Shown here: one piece after another, positions 25,708 through 35,063 of the stretch
How positions within the stretch are numbered: position 1 is the stretch's first letter
Layout: the number at the start of each line of letters is the position of its first letter
Origin: Endozoicomonas sp. NE40
GTDB lineage: Bacteria; Pseudomonadota; Gammaproteobacteria; Pseudomonadales; Endozoicomonadaceae
DNA length: 64,000 nt
Assembly: GCF_040549045.1 (NCBI RefSeq)
Contig: NZ_JBEWTB010000002.1
Span: 1,271,501-1,335,500 of the forward strand
Reading direction: 5' to 3'
The notes under the pieces: generated by a model
Told to the model about the DNA's origin: nothing
Database searches by the model: none
Seen by the model: the letters and a program-made list of their open reading frames with translations, nothing else
Made by a program: the position numbers and the translations under genes

Positions 25708-27138
25708 ATGGAAGTGGGTCATAACGTTATAAAAGGTCTGAAGGTCGGTGCCATGCTCAGACTGGCTGCCCAGATTTTCACCTGGTTAAGTACCCTGATT
25801 CTTATCCGTCTGTTGACGCCGGATGATTATGGTTTATTTGCCATGACTATGGTGTTTATCGGCGTATTTGCCCTGATGGGTGACTTTGGCATCGGAAAAG
25901 CCATTATTCAGGTGGAAAACTTAACACCACAAATGCTAAGACAGTCGTTTACCGTCAATATTATTTCCTGTGTGGCATTTTTTCTGCTGTTTTATTGTTC
26001 GGCCCCGTTGATTGCAGACTTTTTTTCCGAACCCAGAGTGGCCATTCTGGTGCAGGCCATGGCGGTTCAACACCTCATCATGATTTTTCATACCCTGCCC
26101 TATTCGCTGGCCAGCCGTAATATGCTTTATAAGCAAAGGGAAAAAGTACAGTTTGTCACAACCCTGAGCACCAGTGTCTTTACCTTGATACTGGCAGCAT
26201 CAGGAGCAGGTGTCTGGTCCCTGGTGCTTGGACACCTGTTTATGCGTACCGTTGCTATGATCGGCTTTTTCCGGTTACAACCCTGCTGGATTCTCCCGGC
26301 CATGAGCTTTCGTGGTTTCACTAAGGTCGCAGTTTTCAGTGGCATCGCCACCATTAACGATGTTCTTCGCTATGCCTATAACGTTTTTACCAGCATCAGT
26401 ATCGGACGCCTGCTGAGCAAAACCGAGCTGGGAGTATTTTCTGTCGCGCATAACCTTGCCAACCTGCCTGGCGATAAAATGGGTGAACTGCTGACTCATC
26501 TGGGTCTGTCATCCTTTGCCAAACTCCAGAATGAAAAAGAAGTTGCCGGTCAGTACCTGCTAAAGTCAGTGCAGCTGGGTAGCCTGATCCTGTTTCCCAT
26601 GTACTTTGGTATGTGTGCCGTGTCGCCGGAACTGGTTATTCTGGTACTGTCCGAGAAATGGCTGGCAGCCATCATTCCCTTCCAACTTCTTTGCCTGGCC
26701 AGCCCGTTCCGCTTAATGTCAGAAATACTGGCGACCGCTATTACCGCCATTGGCAAACCTGAACGCAACACCTATACACTGGCAGGCTCTATCCTGATGC
26801 TGCCTATGGTTTTTCTGGGTATTCAGTACGGAGTGGAAGGCGTTTCCATAGCGTGGTTAGGCATTTCCGTGGTTAGCTTTGCCCTTCATGCAAAAATCAT
26901 GCTTCCCCTGTTTTCGGTGTCAGTCAGGCAATTGCTGGGGGCTATGCTGCCAGGCTTTATCAGTTCTGCCATCATGCTGGCAGGTCTGCAGTGGTTCCGG
27001 TCATTTTTTGCAACAGAACTTAACAGCTGGCTGTTCTTTACCCTAACAGTCGTCATGGGCGCTTTGTTGTTTGGGTCAGTCATGCTGACGGCCTTCAGGC
27101 AGCAGGCTCTGACTGTCGTGCGATACCTAAGGCACTGA
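25708..27138 (+). CDS. MOP-family polysaccharide flippase (Wzx/SypK-like)
   Basis: A 476-residue inner-membrane protein with 12-14 hydrophobic segments and the flippase opening GLKVGAMLRLAAQIFTWLSTLILIRLLTPDDYGLFAM, with LLTPDDYG as a clear Wzx/TuaB-type signature. It is expected to flip undecaprenyl-linked repeat units to the periplasmic face. GAGG precedes the ATG. Its place between a GT4 gene and a Wzy-type gene matches sypK between sypJ and sypL. Confidence 0.9.
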   Translation: MEVGHNVIKGLKVGAMLRLAAQIFTWLSTLILIRLLTPDDYGLFAMTMVFIGVFALMGDFGIGKAIIQVENLTPQMLRQSFTVNIISCVAFFLLFYCSAPLIADFFSEPRVAILVQAMAVQHLIMIFHTLPYSLASRNMLYKQREKVQFVTTLSTSVFTLILAASGAGVWSLVLGHLFMRTVAMIGFFRLQPCWILPAMSFRGFTKVAVFSGIATINDVLRYAYNVFTSISIGRLLSKTELGVFSVAHNLANLPGDKMGELLTHLGLSSFAKLQNEKEVAGQYLLKSVQLGSLILFPMYFGMCAVSPELVILVLSEKWLAAIIPFQLLCLASPFRLMSEILATAITAIGKPERNTYTLAGSILMLPMVFLGIQYGVEGVSIAWLGISVVSFALHAKIMLPLFSVSVRQLLGAMLPGFISSAIMLAGLQWFRSFFATELNSWLFFTLTVVMGALLFGSVMLTAFRQQALTVVRYLRH

Positions 27139-27147
27139 GTAATCCAG

Positions 27148-28677
27148 ATGAACACCATAGAGGAGCTGAACAAAGCAGCTTTACAGGAATCCTGGATCGG
27201 ATCACTCCTGAACAGTAAGTACAAGAACAAGTTCGTGATGGTGTACTGCCTGCTGGCCGCCTTACCGCCGTTGATTCTGCCTCACCCTGTAGCGTTGATG
27301 CCGCTGGCGGTTATACCACTGGGTTTGCTCTTTATTCTCAGAAAACCCTTTGTCGTCTGCCTCACCTTTATCCTGTTTTCATTTTTCCGGCTGCATGAAG
27401 TCGTTCCGCAACTGGACCCGATCAAGATACCGTTATTAACGGCACTTGGTTCTTATTTCGTACTGGCATGGCACATTATTCTGACCCGAAAAGTTAAGGT
27501 TTACTGGCGGCGCGAACACACTATTTTCGCCCGCTTTTTCGGCTGGGTCGTTCTCGGCATATTGTTCTCCAGCCATCCCCCTTCAGCCTTTGGCACCTTC
27601 ACCAGCGTTTATGTAAAGATCGGCATCATGGTACTGGCCATCTCCTGGCTGATGACCGAGAAATGGCACTTTAAACTGGCACACCTTCTCATTATCTGTG
27701 CAGGACTGATCGTAGGAGCTGTCACCCTGTATAACAAAGCCAATGGTATCGGTATGGTTGAAGAAACCCGTGTAACCATACCCGGCACCAGTCTGGGTGA
27801 CCCCAATGACTTATCTCTGGTGCTGAGCTTTCCAATGAGTTATGCCATTGCTTTCGCGGTCACCCGGGGGACTGGAAAATTTAAAACACTGCTTGGTCTT
27901 ATTGGATTTGGCGTCTTTATTTCTGCCATTATCGCTACCCAGAGTCGGGGTGGCTTGCTGGCAACCATTGCGGTCCTGGGGATCTTTGGTCTGCGAATCA
28001 TCAAGTCCAAATTACTATTGATCAGTATTGGCAGTTTTGGCCTGATGATTCTGGTCGCCGCAGCCGGTATCAGCGACCGTAAATCCGGCGGCGCCCAGGA
28101 AGAGGGAGTGGACGAGTCCGCAATGGGTCGAATACATGCCTGGGAGGCCGCTTTCTATATGGGACTCAGAAACCCGATGACGGGAGTAGGATTATCGATG
28201 TTTCTGGATAATTACTGGGACTACGCCACCCATAGCAAGGCAGAAGGAAAGGCTCATGTTACCCACAGTACCTGGTTTCAGGTGCTGGCTGAGTCTGGCT
28301 TTGTTGGACTGGGGCTGTTCCTGTTTATGATTTACACCATTTTTCTGTCAATCCGCGCCAGCCTTGCCCGGCTGGATAAGCTGAGGGGGACACCGGACTA
28401 CAACCCGCCGATATCAGCCATCACTGTAGGAACCTATGCCGGTCTGGTGGGTTTCTGCATTTCCGGCAGCTTTCTTAGCCAGGGCTTCTTGTGGCCCATC
28501 TACATTATCACCTCTATCAGCATCGCCATTGCCAACTTCATGGATAACCATTACCCCGAATCTGAGTCTGAATTAAAGAATGAAGAAGGTACGGCAGATA
28601 AAAAAGGAAAGTCTGCCAATCCCCTGAAGGGAAAAGGTTATTCGAATGCTAAACCGGTTAAAGTCCCGGATTATTAA
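27148..28677 (+). CDS. O-antigen ligase/polymerase family protein (Wzy/SypL-like)
   Basis: A 509-residue inner-membrane protein with about ten hydrophobic segments and the Wzy_C domain. The domain shows GTSLGDPNDLSLVLSFP, ATQSRGGLLATIAVLGIFGLR, then a periplasmic loop with GRIHAWEAAFYMGLRNPMTG and THSTWFQVLAESGFVGLGLF; these arginine and histidine positions are conserved in polymerases and ligases. The C-terminus is a hydrophilic Lys/Glu-rich tail. It should polymerise the flipped repeat units or ligate the chain. Only nine bases separate it from the flippase gene. Confidence 0.88.
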   Translation: MNTIEELNKAALQESWIGSLLNSKYKNKFVMVYCLLAALPPLILPHPVALMPLAVIPLGLLFILRKPFVVCLTFILFSFFRLHEVVPQLDPIKIPLLTALGSYFVLAWHIILTRKVKVYWRREHTIFARFFGWVVLGILFSSHPPSAFGTFTSVYVKIGIMVLAISWLMTEKWHFKLAHLLIICAGLIVGAVTLYNKANGIGMVEETRVTIPGTSLGDPNDLSLVLSFPMSYAIAFAVTRGTGKFKTLLGLIGFGVFISAIIATQSRGGLLATIAVLGIFGLRIIKSKLLLISIGSFGLMILVAAAGISDRKSGGAQEEGVDESAMGRIHAWEAAFYMGLRNPMTGVGLSMFLDNYWDYATHSKAEGKAHVTHSTWFQVLAESGFVGLGLFLFMIYTIFLSIRASLARLDKLRGTPDYNPPISAITVGTYAGLVGFCISGSFLSQGFLWPIYIITSISIAIANFMDNHYPESESELKNEEGTADKKGKSANPLKGKGYSNAKPVKVPDY

Positions 28678-28712
28678 GACGCTATCCACAATCGCTCCAG
28701 TGGAGAATTACG

Positions 28713-29843
28713 ATGGCTGACCTTGTGGTGTTCGGAGAAGACTGGGGAGGACTGCCATCCAGTACGCAGCACCTGATCAGCCATTTATTAAAAAAACACA
28801 GGGTGATCTGGATTAACTCGATTGGCATGCGAAGCCCAAGGCCCGGCTTTAAAGATTTAATGAGAGTGATTAACAAACTCAGGGCTATGATCGGACTGTC
28901 TAAAACACCTGAAATAATCAACAATAGTCCAAAACCCATTATCCTGAACCCCAGAGTTATCCCCTTCCACGGGCTGTCACTGGTTCGAAAAATCAACAAA
29001 CGCTGGCTGACCAAACATATTCAGTTAGCCTGTGCCAAACATGACTTCAAAGACATTGTTCTATGGGTTTCTCTGCCTACTGCGGTTGACGTGGTTGGAG
29101 CGCTCGATGAGAAAGCTTCCATCTATTATTGTGGCGATGACTTTAACGCTCTGGAAGGCGTCGACCATTCAACCGTTAACCCCATGGAGCGCGAGCTGGT
29201 CAGAAAAGTTGACCTGATTCTGGTCGTCAGTGAAGAGCTTGCCCAAAAGTTCCCCGGACCAAAAACCGTTATGCTGCCCCATGGCGTTGATTTTGATTTG
29301 TTTTCAACGCCTGCCCCTCACCCCGGTGACTTTCCGGATGAAGGCCCAACGGCCGGATTTTATGGCAGCCTGTCGGAATGGCTGGATGTAGAAATGATGG
29401 CACAAACAGCCACCGCCATGCCCAGCTGGAACTTTGTATTTGTCGGAGCGGTAAAAACAAAAGTTGGCGTTCTGGAAGAACTCCCTAACGTTCATTTCCT
29501 TGGTCCCAGAGCCCATTCTCAACTACCAGGCTATGTCCAGCACTGGGATGTTGCCATGCTCCCGTTCAGACACAATCGTCAGATTGAAGCCTGTAACCCA
29601 TTGAAACTACGTGAGTATCTGGCTTCCGGAACAGCGATTGCCAGTACCGATTTCCCGGCAGTCAGGGTTTATCAGGAGCAGGTAGCCATTCAAAAACACA
29701 AGGAACCCTTTTCAAGGGTAATACAAAGAGCTTTTGAAAATCGCGACCACACACAAACAAGGCAGACCATGGTAATTGATGAGTCATGGCAGCATCGGGC
29801 AAACCAGCTGGAAGACCTTGTCAATCATCTGGCAGAACATTGA
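28713..29843 (+). CDS. Glycosyltransferase (GT-B fold, SypN-position)
   Basis: A 376-residue protein with no membrane segment. The N-terminal domain has VVFGEDWGGLPSSTQHLISHL and HRVIWINSIGMRSP; the C-terminal domain has LPHGVDFDLFS, PTAGFYGSLSEWLDVEMM and CNPLKLREYLASGTAIASTDFP, the usual GT-B acceptor and donor regions. This type is common in polysaccharide clusters of the exosortase/Syp kind. It follows the Wzy-type gene by 35 bases. Unlike the syp order, no acetyltransferase gene (sypM) stands between them. The donor sugar cannot be told. Confidence 0.85.
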   Translation: MADLVVFGEDWGGLPSSTQHLISHLLKKHRVIWINSIGMRSPRPGFKDLMRVINKLRAMIGLSKTPEIINNSPKPIILNPRVIPFHGLSLVRKINKRWLTKHIQLACAKHDFKDIVLWVSLPTAVDVVGALDEKASIYYCGDDFNALEGVDHSTVNPMERELVRKVDLILVVSEELAQKFPGPKTVMLPHGVDFDLFSTPAPHPGDFPDEGPTAGFYGSLSEWLDVEMMAQTATAMPSWNFVFVGAVKTKVGVLEELPNVHFLGPRAHSQLPGYVQHWDVAMLPFRHNRQIEACNPLKLREYLASGTAIASTDFPAVRVYQEQVAIQKHKEPFSRVIQRAFENRDHTQTRQTMVIDESWQHRANQLEDLVNHLAEH

Positions 29844-30045
29844 TGACTGCCACCCCGCCAACCCTGAAAATTACAACTACAATTAAATATAACCTGAGCA
29901 TCTAAGGGACTGATGTAGAAGTAAAAATCCGTCAAAAACCAATAATAAAACGACTGCTTTCTACTTCCAGAACTGAAGCTCTTACACATAATTGACGCTA
30001 CAGGTATTTAACTGGCAAACCTGTGATGTGAAAGGAAACCTTGCA

Positions 30046-30558
30046 GTGAAAAGGATATTCAGTTTCCAGACAATCACTCTCTGGCTCATGATCATGCTGC
30101 CAGTGCTCTCTGGCTGTGCCAATAAAAACGGCCAAATGGGTCCGATTCAGGCAACCATGGCTGGTACTGAGGCAGAACCAGCAACGAATCAGCAATTACT
30201 GGCTTCCATCGAAAAGATGATTGAAGAGCATAGAGGCAAAGGTTACAGCGACCATGCTTTTGTGCGCAAAATGTCGCTTCACTATGAACCCAGTATTCGA
30301 ATGCTGACCGATCAGCAAAAGAAAATCATTGAGTTATTTTTTCAAACACTACCAGCCAATGATTCGATCAGTATTATTATTTCGATCTCTCCCACATCCA
30401 AAGAAAATGGTTTTGAAGACCTGCATACCTCCTGGTTGCGAATACAGGGTCTTAAAAACCTGTTACAAAGCTATACACCAGACATTGAAGAGCTGTACCA
30501 GCCCGGTCAGGCCAGGGACACAGTAGTCATTCAGGTGTTCGGAGGAAAAGGTGTCTAA
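30046..30558 (+). CDS. Lipoprotein with degenerate OmpA-like C-terminus
   Basis: A 170-residue lipoprotein. The GTG at 30046 is chosen because AAAGGA lies nine bases upstream and the product then begins with a normal signal peptide (positive start, hydrophobic core, lipobox VLSGC with Cys24). A longer TTG-started frame would bury the signal. The mature part has ASIEKMIEEHRGKGYSD, then FFQTLPANDSISIIISISP and LRIQGLKNLLQSYTPDIEEL, which recall the strand-helix pattern of OmpA-like domains but without the clear peptidoglycan-binding motif. It overlaps the chain-length gene by 8 bases, so it is likely to act with it. Confidence 0.7.
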   Translation: MKRIFSFQTITLWLMIMLPVLSGCANKNGQMGPIQATMAGTEAEPATNQQLLASIEKMIEEHRGKGYSDHAFVRKMSLHYEPSIRMLTDQQKKIIELFFQTLPANDSISIIISISPTSKENGFEDLHTSWLRIQGLKNLLQSYTPDIEELYQPGQARDTVVIQVFGGKGV

Positions 30559-32059
30559 CGACGTACTATTAAACCTTTTCCGACTCCTGAATATTGCCTG
30601 GGTGAGGCGTTATACCATTGTCATACCCATGTTGATCATGCCTGTGATCGGTTTCGCTGTAAGTTTTCTGACACCCAAATTTTATGAAGCTCACACCACG
30701 ATTCTTTTGCAGGATACCAGTGAACTCAACCCGATCCTGGAAGACTTTTCTATATCTACCAACCTGGAAGAACGACAGGCGGCTCTGAAAATTCTTCTCA
30801 AAAGCCGGAACGTTCTTGGGGCTGTGGCAAAAGATCTGGGCTATATCAACGACGATTCCCCACAGAATGTAGTGGATGAGCAGCTGGCTGAATTGTCTAA
30901 TTCACTGTCAATTGTTTTTGGTGGTGAGCTGATCAAAATCTTCTATCGTTCAGAAAACAGAACAGACATCGCCTTTCTGCTTGAGACGGTCACCAAACAC
31001 TTTCTGAAAATTGTACTGGCTCCCCATAAATCCTGGACCAGTACCTCAGAAGACTTTTTGGAAAATCAACTTGACCGGCAAAAAACGGATTTGAAAGCGG
31101 CGGAAAAAAGGCTGTCTGATTACAAAGCCAGATACGCACTGGAACTGCCTCAACTTCATAAAGCCAATATCACTCGTCTGGCTGAGCTAAGACAGCTGTT
31201 GACGGAAAAAATGACAGACCTCGCTGGTGCTGAAGCGTCTATGGAAGAATTCAACGACAACCTGGCCCAGACCAATCCTGTAATCGGTAAACTCGAAGAG
31301 CGCCTGATCGCCATTCGTGCCGACCTGAGTATGCTGCGATCCCGTTACACAGAGCAGCACAGTAAAGTGCGTGCCGCTGCCAGAGAGTTCGAACGTCTTG
31401 AATCCGAGAGAAAACGGTTAATATCGGAAACCTCTCAGCTAACGCCGGAAGACATTAAGCGACTCTGGAACCTGGCTGCCACCAGTGCTGGCAATATGGA
31501 TATTGGCAACCAGGGTACAACCACCACCATTCTGGCATCCCAGTTACAGGCCGTGCAGGATGCTAATGCCAGAGTGATTGGCTTGAAAAATGAGGTAGAA
31601 AGCATTCGAAAACAGTCCGAGAATCTTGAAAACAGCGTTCGGGATTTTGCGGAGGTGGAACGCAGCCTGACGGAATTACAGCGGGATTACGACGTCAAGC
31701 TCAAACTCTATGAAGACTTCCTGAATCGTTATGAGATGGCCAGGGTGTCGGGCGACCTTGGCCGCTATGAAGAGATGGAGCGGGTAAAGGTCATCGATAA
31801 ACCTTTTACTCCCAGCCGGCCTAATGTCATACCAGCTGCCCTGTTTATTGTTGCCGGCTTATTTGCCGGGCTTGGTATAGGCACAGGCCTGGCCGCTATT
31901 TCAGAAATCTCAGACACCAGTCTGCGTTTACGAGAAACCGTGGAGACAATGACCGGTTTACCGGTTATCACCCGTTTGCCAGCCATGCCCCAGGCACTGC
32001 CACTGACTTATAACCCGCAGACCGACTCATTCTCACATGAAGAGGGGGCCAGCGCATGA
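30551..32059 (+). CDS. Polysaccharide co-polymerase / chain length determinant (Wzz/SypO-like)
   Basis: A 502-residue inner-membrane protein starting at GTG behind a strong GGAGG. Transmembrane helix 1 (about 22-42) is preceded by a short cytoplasmic part. A long periplasmic region follows with coiled-coil helices (about 170-300 and 335-395), including SLTELQRDYDVKLKLYEDFLNRYEMA of the GNVR type. The proline-rich DKPFTPSRPNVIPA leads into the second helix (about 430-452). No kinase domain is fused, so this is the split form; the separate ATPase is probably the degenerate one at 17.3 kb. It sets chain length by interaction with the polymerase and export channel. Confidence 0.9.
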   Translation: MSNDVLLNLFRLLNIAWVRRYTIVIPMLIMPVIGFAVSFLTPKFYEAHTTILLQDTSELNPILEDFSISTNLEERQAALKILLKSRNVLGAVAKDLGYINDDSPQNVVDEQLAELSNSLSIVFGGELIKIFYRSENRTDIAFLLETVTKHFLKIVLAPHKSWTSTSEDFLENQLDRQKTDLKAAEKRLSDYKARYALELPQLHKANITRLAELRQLLTEKMTDLAGAEASMEEFNDNLAQTNPVIGKLEERLIAIRADLSMLRSRYTEQHSKVRAAAREFERLESERKRLISETSQLTPEDIKRLWNLAATSAGNMDIGNQGTTTTILASQLQAVQDANARVIGLKNEVESIRKQSENLENSVRDFAEVERSLTELQRDYDVKLKLYEDFLNRYEMARVSGDLGRYEEMERVKVIDKPFTPSRPNVIPAALFIVAGLFAGLGIGTGLAAISEISDTSLRLRETVETMTGLPVITRLPAMPQALPLTYNPQTDSFSHEEGASA

Positions 32060-33180
32060 AACAACCTGTTATAGCCCAGATTGCACAGCAGCTTGCTCCC
32101 GGCGGCATTGAGACAATGGTTCTCGATCTGCAAAGCGGTGCAGAAAACCCTGAGCAGGTACACATTATCAGCCTTGAAGGAACAGAGACTTCTCTTAAGG
32201 ACAACTGGCCAAGATTGCAGAATGTTCCCCGCCTGCATGCCCTTAACAAGCCGCCGGGTATTCAGCTGTCGACTATCCGCCAGCTGGCAGATTTACTTCG
32301 CTCTCTTAAGGTTGATGTCGTACATACACACCATGTTGGCCCTATGCTGTATGGTGGGCTGGCCGCAAAAATGGCAGGCTGTGGTCATGTTCACACGGAA
32401 CACGATGCCTGGCACCTGGCCAACCTGAAACGCAGAATCCTGGTTGGCACCTTTTTCCATCTGCTCAGGCCAACTGTTATTGCTGACGCCCGGCTGGTAG
32501 CACAGAGCATTCAGCGTTACATTCCAATGTTCCCTACTGAAGTCATCATGAATGGCATCAGCACTGAGCGCTTTAAACCCGGTGACCAGAATCTGGCCCG
32601 TCAACATCTTGGGCTTCCTACAAATGTGCCTGTTATTGGCTGTGCAGCCCGGCTGACCGCCGTAAAATCTCACGATATTCTTCTATCCGCTTTTGCCTTA
32701 CTGCCCAAAAACACGCACCTTGCACTGGCGGGTGGCGGCGAGCTGGAGACATCATTGCGCCAACAGGCTGTATCTCTTGGTGTTTCAGACCGGGTGCATT
32801 TTCTGGGTGTGGTCGAGAACATGCCGGAATTTTTCCAGGCCATTGACGTCTTCTGCCTGGCTTCACAGCGGGAAGGTTTGCCCTTGTCGCCTTTAGAGGC
32901 ACAGGCCTGTGGCAGACATGTTGTTATGACCGATGTCGGGGGCTGCAGTGAAGCCACTGCTCCGGATTATGGTTTACTTGTGCCTGCTGGTGATATCGAC
33001 AGCTTATCAACCGCCCTGCAACGTCAACTGGAAGAAGGCTGCTCTGACAATGCCAGACAGTCTGCCAGAGCCTTTGTGAAAGAACACGGCGACCTGAAGC
33101 GCATGATTGCCCAGTATCAGGGTTATTACCTGCACAACCTCGGCAGACAGGAAAGACCCGGGGAGGGCTGTGATGCTTGA
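32056..33180 (+). CDS. Glycosyltransferase family 4 (SypP-position)
   Basis: A 374-residue GT-B enzyme. The N-terminal glycine loop QQLAPGGIETMVLDL, VDVVHTHHVGPMLYGGLAAK and HTEHDAWHL of the acceptor domain are followed by VIGCAARLTAVKSHDILLSAFALL. The EX7E-type SQREGLPLSPLEAQACGRHVVMTDVGG marks the donor-sugar domain. The start overlaps the chain-length gene as ATGA, and the 3' end overlaps the next gene by 8 bases, so expression is tightly coupled. Sugar specificity is unknown. Confidence 0.9.
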   Translation: MKQPVIAQIAQQLAPGGIETMVLDLQSGAENPEQVHIISLEGTETSLKDNWPRLQNVPRLHALNKPPGIQLSTIRQLADLLRSLKVDVVHTHHVGPMLYGGLAAKMAGCGHVHTEHDAWHLANLKRRILVGTFFHLLRPTVIADARLVAQSIQRYIPMFPTEVIMNGISTERFKPGDQNLARQHLGLPTNVPVIGCAARLTAVKSHDILLSAFALLPKNTHLALAGGGELETSLRQQAVSLGVSDRVHFLGVVENMPEFFQAIDVFCLASQREGLPLSPLEAQACGRHVVMTDVGGCSEATAPDYGLLVPAGDIDSLSTALQRQLEEGCSDNARQSARAFVKEHGDLKRMIAQYQGYYLHNLGRQERPGEGCDA

Positions 33181-34402
33181 CGGATTAGCCCTTACCCTGT
33201 TTATTGTCGCGTGCATAGTGATTATTTATCACCATGCCGGATACCCTTTGTTACTTCGCGTACTGTCTAAAAAACACCCCTCGCCGCCGCCCTATTTTCA
33301 CCGCCATTTTAACGTTACGCCTCTGGACCTGATGTTGCCCAGAATCTGTCTGGTCATGCCTGCCCACAATGAGGCCGACACCATTTCAGACAAAATCTAC
33401 AACCTTGGCACACTGGACTATCCGGAAAATAAACTTCGCATCATTATTGTCTGCGATGGCTGCACCGATGAAACGGCTGACATCGCCCGGGGTGCCGCAA
33501 AAGCCAGAGAGAACAGGCATCTCATCATTGACGTGGTCGATAAGCCGGACAACTGTGGCAAAGTCGCTGTTCTGAATGAAGCGATCAGTCTCTGCGACTG
33601 TGATGTAGTGGTTCTGTCTGATGTTTCAGCCCTGCTATCGATAGACAGCTTATTGATCACAGCCTCCCAGCTTAGTGAAGAAGATACCGGTGTTGTGTGC
33701 GGCAGCTATCAGTTTTTCCAGTCACTGAGTGCAGGCGAACAGGCTTACTGGGCGTACCAGCGTCAGATTAAGACCCATGAGAGTGCGATTGGCGCTACTC
33801 TGGGGGTCCATGGCGCATTTTATGGATTCCGTCGCAAACTGTTTGAACGACTGCCTCCGGATACCATCAATGACGATTTTGTTCTGCCCGTCAATATCGT
33901 CATTAAGGGCTACAAATGTCTTTATGACCCAAGGATTGTTGCCGTCGAACTGGAACAGGCCTGCAACGAGATGGACTTCAGTCGTCGCAAACGAATTGCG
34001 GCAGGCAATGTTCAGCAGGCTATTCGCTGCATTGGTTTATTGCAGCCACGGTTTGGCAAAATCGCCTTTAACTTTTTCTCTGGCAAATTCCTGCGGCCAA
34101 TGATGCCTGCTTTTCTCTTGCTGGCACTGGTCTCATCAGCCTGGCTGGCTCCCAACCACTGGTTTTACGCACTGGCTTTTGCCGGACAGTTGGTCGCTTA
34201 TCTGGTTTCAGTGCTTTACATACTGACAGGCAGCCAGCCCGACTGGAAGCCTTTGAGAGTGATTTATTACATCGTTTCCGGACACCTTGCCATGGGCATC
34301 GGGTTACTCCGATACGTCCTTGGCCTGGAGTCAGGGCAATGGAAAAAGGTCGAATCCGATTCGGCAGCCAAAAGAAGTAAGGGAAGTACCCAAGGAGTAT
34401 AA
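33173..34402 (+). CDS. Family 2 glycosyltransferase, membrane-bound (SypQ-position)
   Basis: A 409-residue protein starting at the ATG behind GGAGGG (33162-33167); the longer frame has no such signal. A short N-terminal transmembrane helix is followed by a GT-A domain: CLVMPAHNEADTI, IIVCDGCTDETADIA (first Asp), VVVLSDVSALL (DxS/DxD position), NDDFVLPVNIVIKGYK (catalytic Asp pair) and SRRKRIAAGNVQQA. Three C-terminal hydrophobic segments close the protein. The layout is like PgaC/SypQ-type transferases. No DxxRW-type processive motif is clear, so I make no claim about processivity. Confidence 0.88.
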   Translation: MLDGLALTLFIVACIVIIYHHAGYPLLLRVLSKKHPSPPPYFHRHFNVTPLDLMLPRICLVMPAHNEADTISDKIYNLGTLDYPENKLRIIIVCDGCTDETADIARGAAKARENRHLIIDVVDKPDNCGKVAVLNEAISLCDCDVVVLSDVSALLSIDSLLITASQLSEEDTGVVCGSYQFFQSLSAGEQAYWAYQRQIKTHESAIGATLGVHGAFYGFRRKLFERLPPDTINDDFVLPVNIVIKGYKCLYDPRIVAVELEQACNEMDFSRRKRIAAGNVQQAIRCIGLLQPRFGKIAFNFFSGKFLRPMMPAFLLLALVSSAWLAPNHWFYALAFAGQLVAYLVSVLYILTGSQPDWKPLRVIYYIVSGHLAMGIGLLRYVLGLESGQWKKVESDSAAKRSKGSTQGV

Positions 34403-34406
34403 CGTT

Positions 34407-35048
34407 ATGAAAGACGTCACTTATGTTCACCCTGTTACTGCCATTGGTAAACGGGCAATGGACATGACGGTAGCTATTATCGGGCTGGCGCTGACACTGC
34501 CGCTGTTCCCGCTTATCGCCATTGCGATCAAAATGGATAGCCCCGGGCCTGTCTTTTACCGGCAGATGCGAATCGGCTACCAGCGCGACAACTATATCAG
34601 CCTGTTCCAGATGATTAAGTTTCGCTCCATGTGTGCCAACGCCGAAGCCAAAAGTGGTCCGGTGTGGGCGCAGAAAAATGACCCCCGAATCACCAAACTG
34701 GGTCATTTCCTGAGAAAAACCCGTCTGGATGAACTGCCACAGCTATGGAATGTACTGGTTGGCGATATGTCCATTGTCGGACCAAGACCAGAGCGCCCCG
34801 GCATGTGCAACAGGCTGGAAAGTAATATCCCCTTTTATACAGAGCGCACCTACGACGTCGTACCGGGTCTGACCGGTCTTGCGCAGGTTAGTCTTGGATA
34901 CGATGAAAGCATTGATGACGTTCGCAACAAAGTGGCCTACGACCACGCTTATGCGCTGGCGCTGAGCAGCCCGCTGGACTGGTTGAAAATGGACACGTTC
35001 GTTATGCTCAAGACATTTTCGGTCATGGTACTCGGGAAGGGGCAGTAA
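34407..35048 (+). CDS. Initiating sugar-phosphate transferase (undecaprenyl-phosphate sugar transferase, SypR-like)
   Basis: A 213-residue short-form polyprenyl-phosphate glycosyl-1-phosphate transferase that loads the first sugar onto undecaprenyl phosphate. AAGGAG at 34392-34397 fixes the ATG at 34407; longer frames run into the previous gene. Signatures: KRAMDMTVAIIGLALTLPLF membrane segment, DSPGPVFYRQMRIG, FQMIKFRSM, and KTRLDELPQLWNVLVGDMS followed by IVGPRPE. It lacks the four-helix N-terminal region of WbaP. It is the last gene of the rightward arm, as sypR is in V. fischeri. Confidence 0.93.
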   Translation: MKDVTYVHPVTAIGKRAMDMTVAIIGLALTLPLFPLIAIAIKMDSPGPVFYRQMRIGYQRDNYISLFQMIKFRSMCANAEAKSGPVWAQKNDPRITKLGHFLRKTRLDELPQLWNVLVGDMSIVGPRPERPGMCNRLESNIPFYTERTYDVVPGLTGLAQVSLGYDESIDDVRNKVAYDHAYALALSSPLDWLKMDTFVMLKTFSVMVLGKGQ

Positions 35049-35063
35049 TCCGGATTACTGCCC
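35040..35063. terminator. Palindromic bidirectional terminator
   Basis: A perfect 24-base palindrome (GGGCAGTAATCC and its complement) begins two codons before the end of the sugar-transferase gene, includes its stop codon and abuts the stop of the convergent yvcK gene at 35064. The flanks lack long T-tracts, so efficiency is uncertain. Confidence 0.6.
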
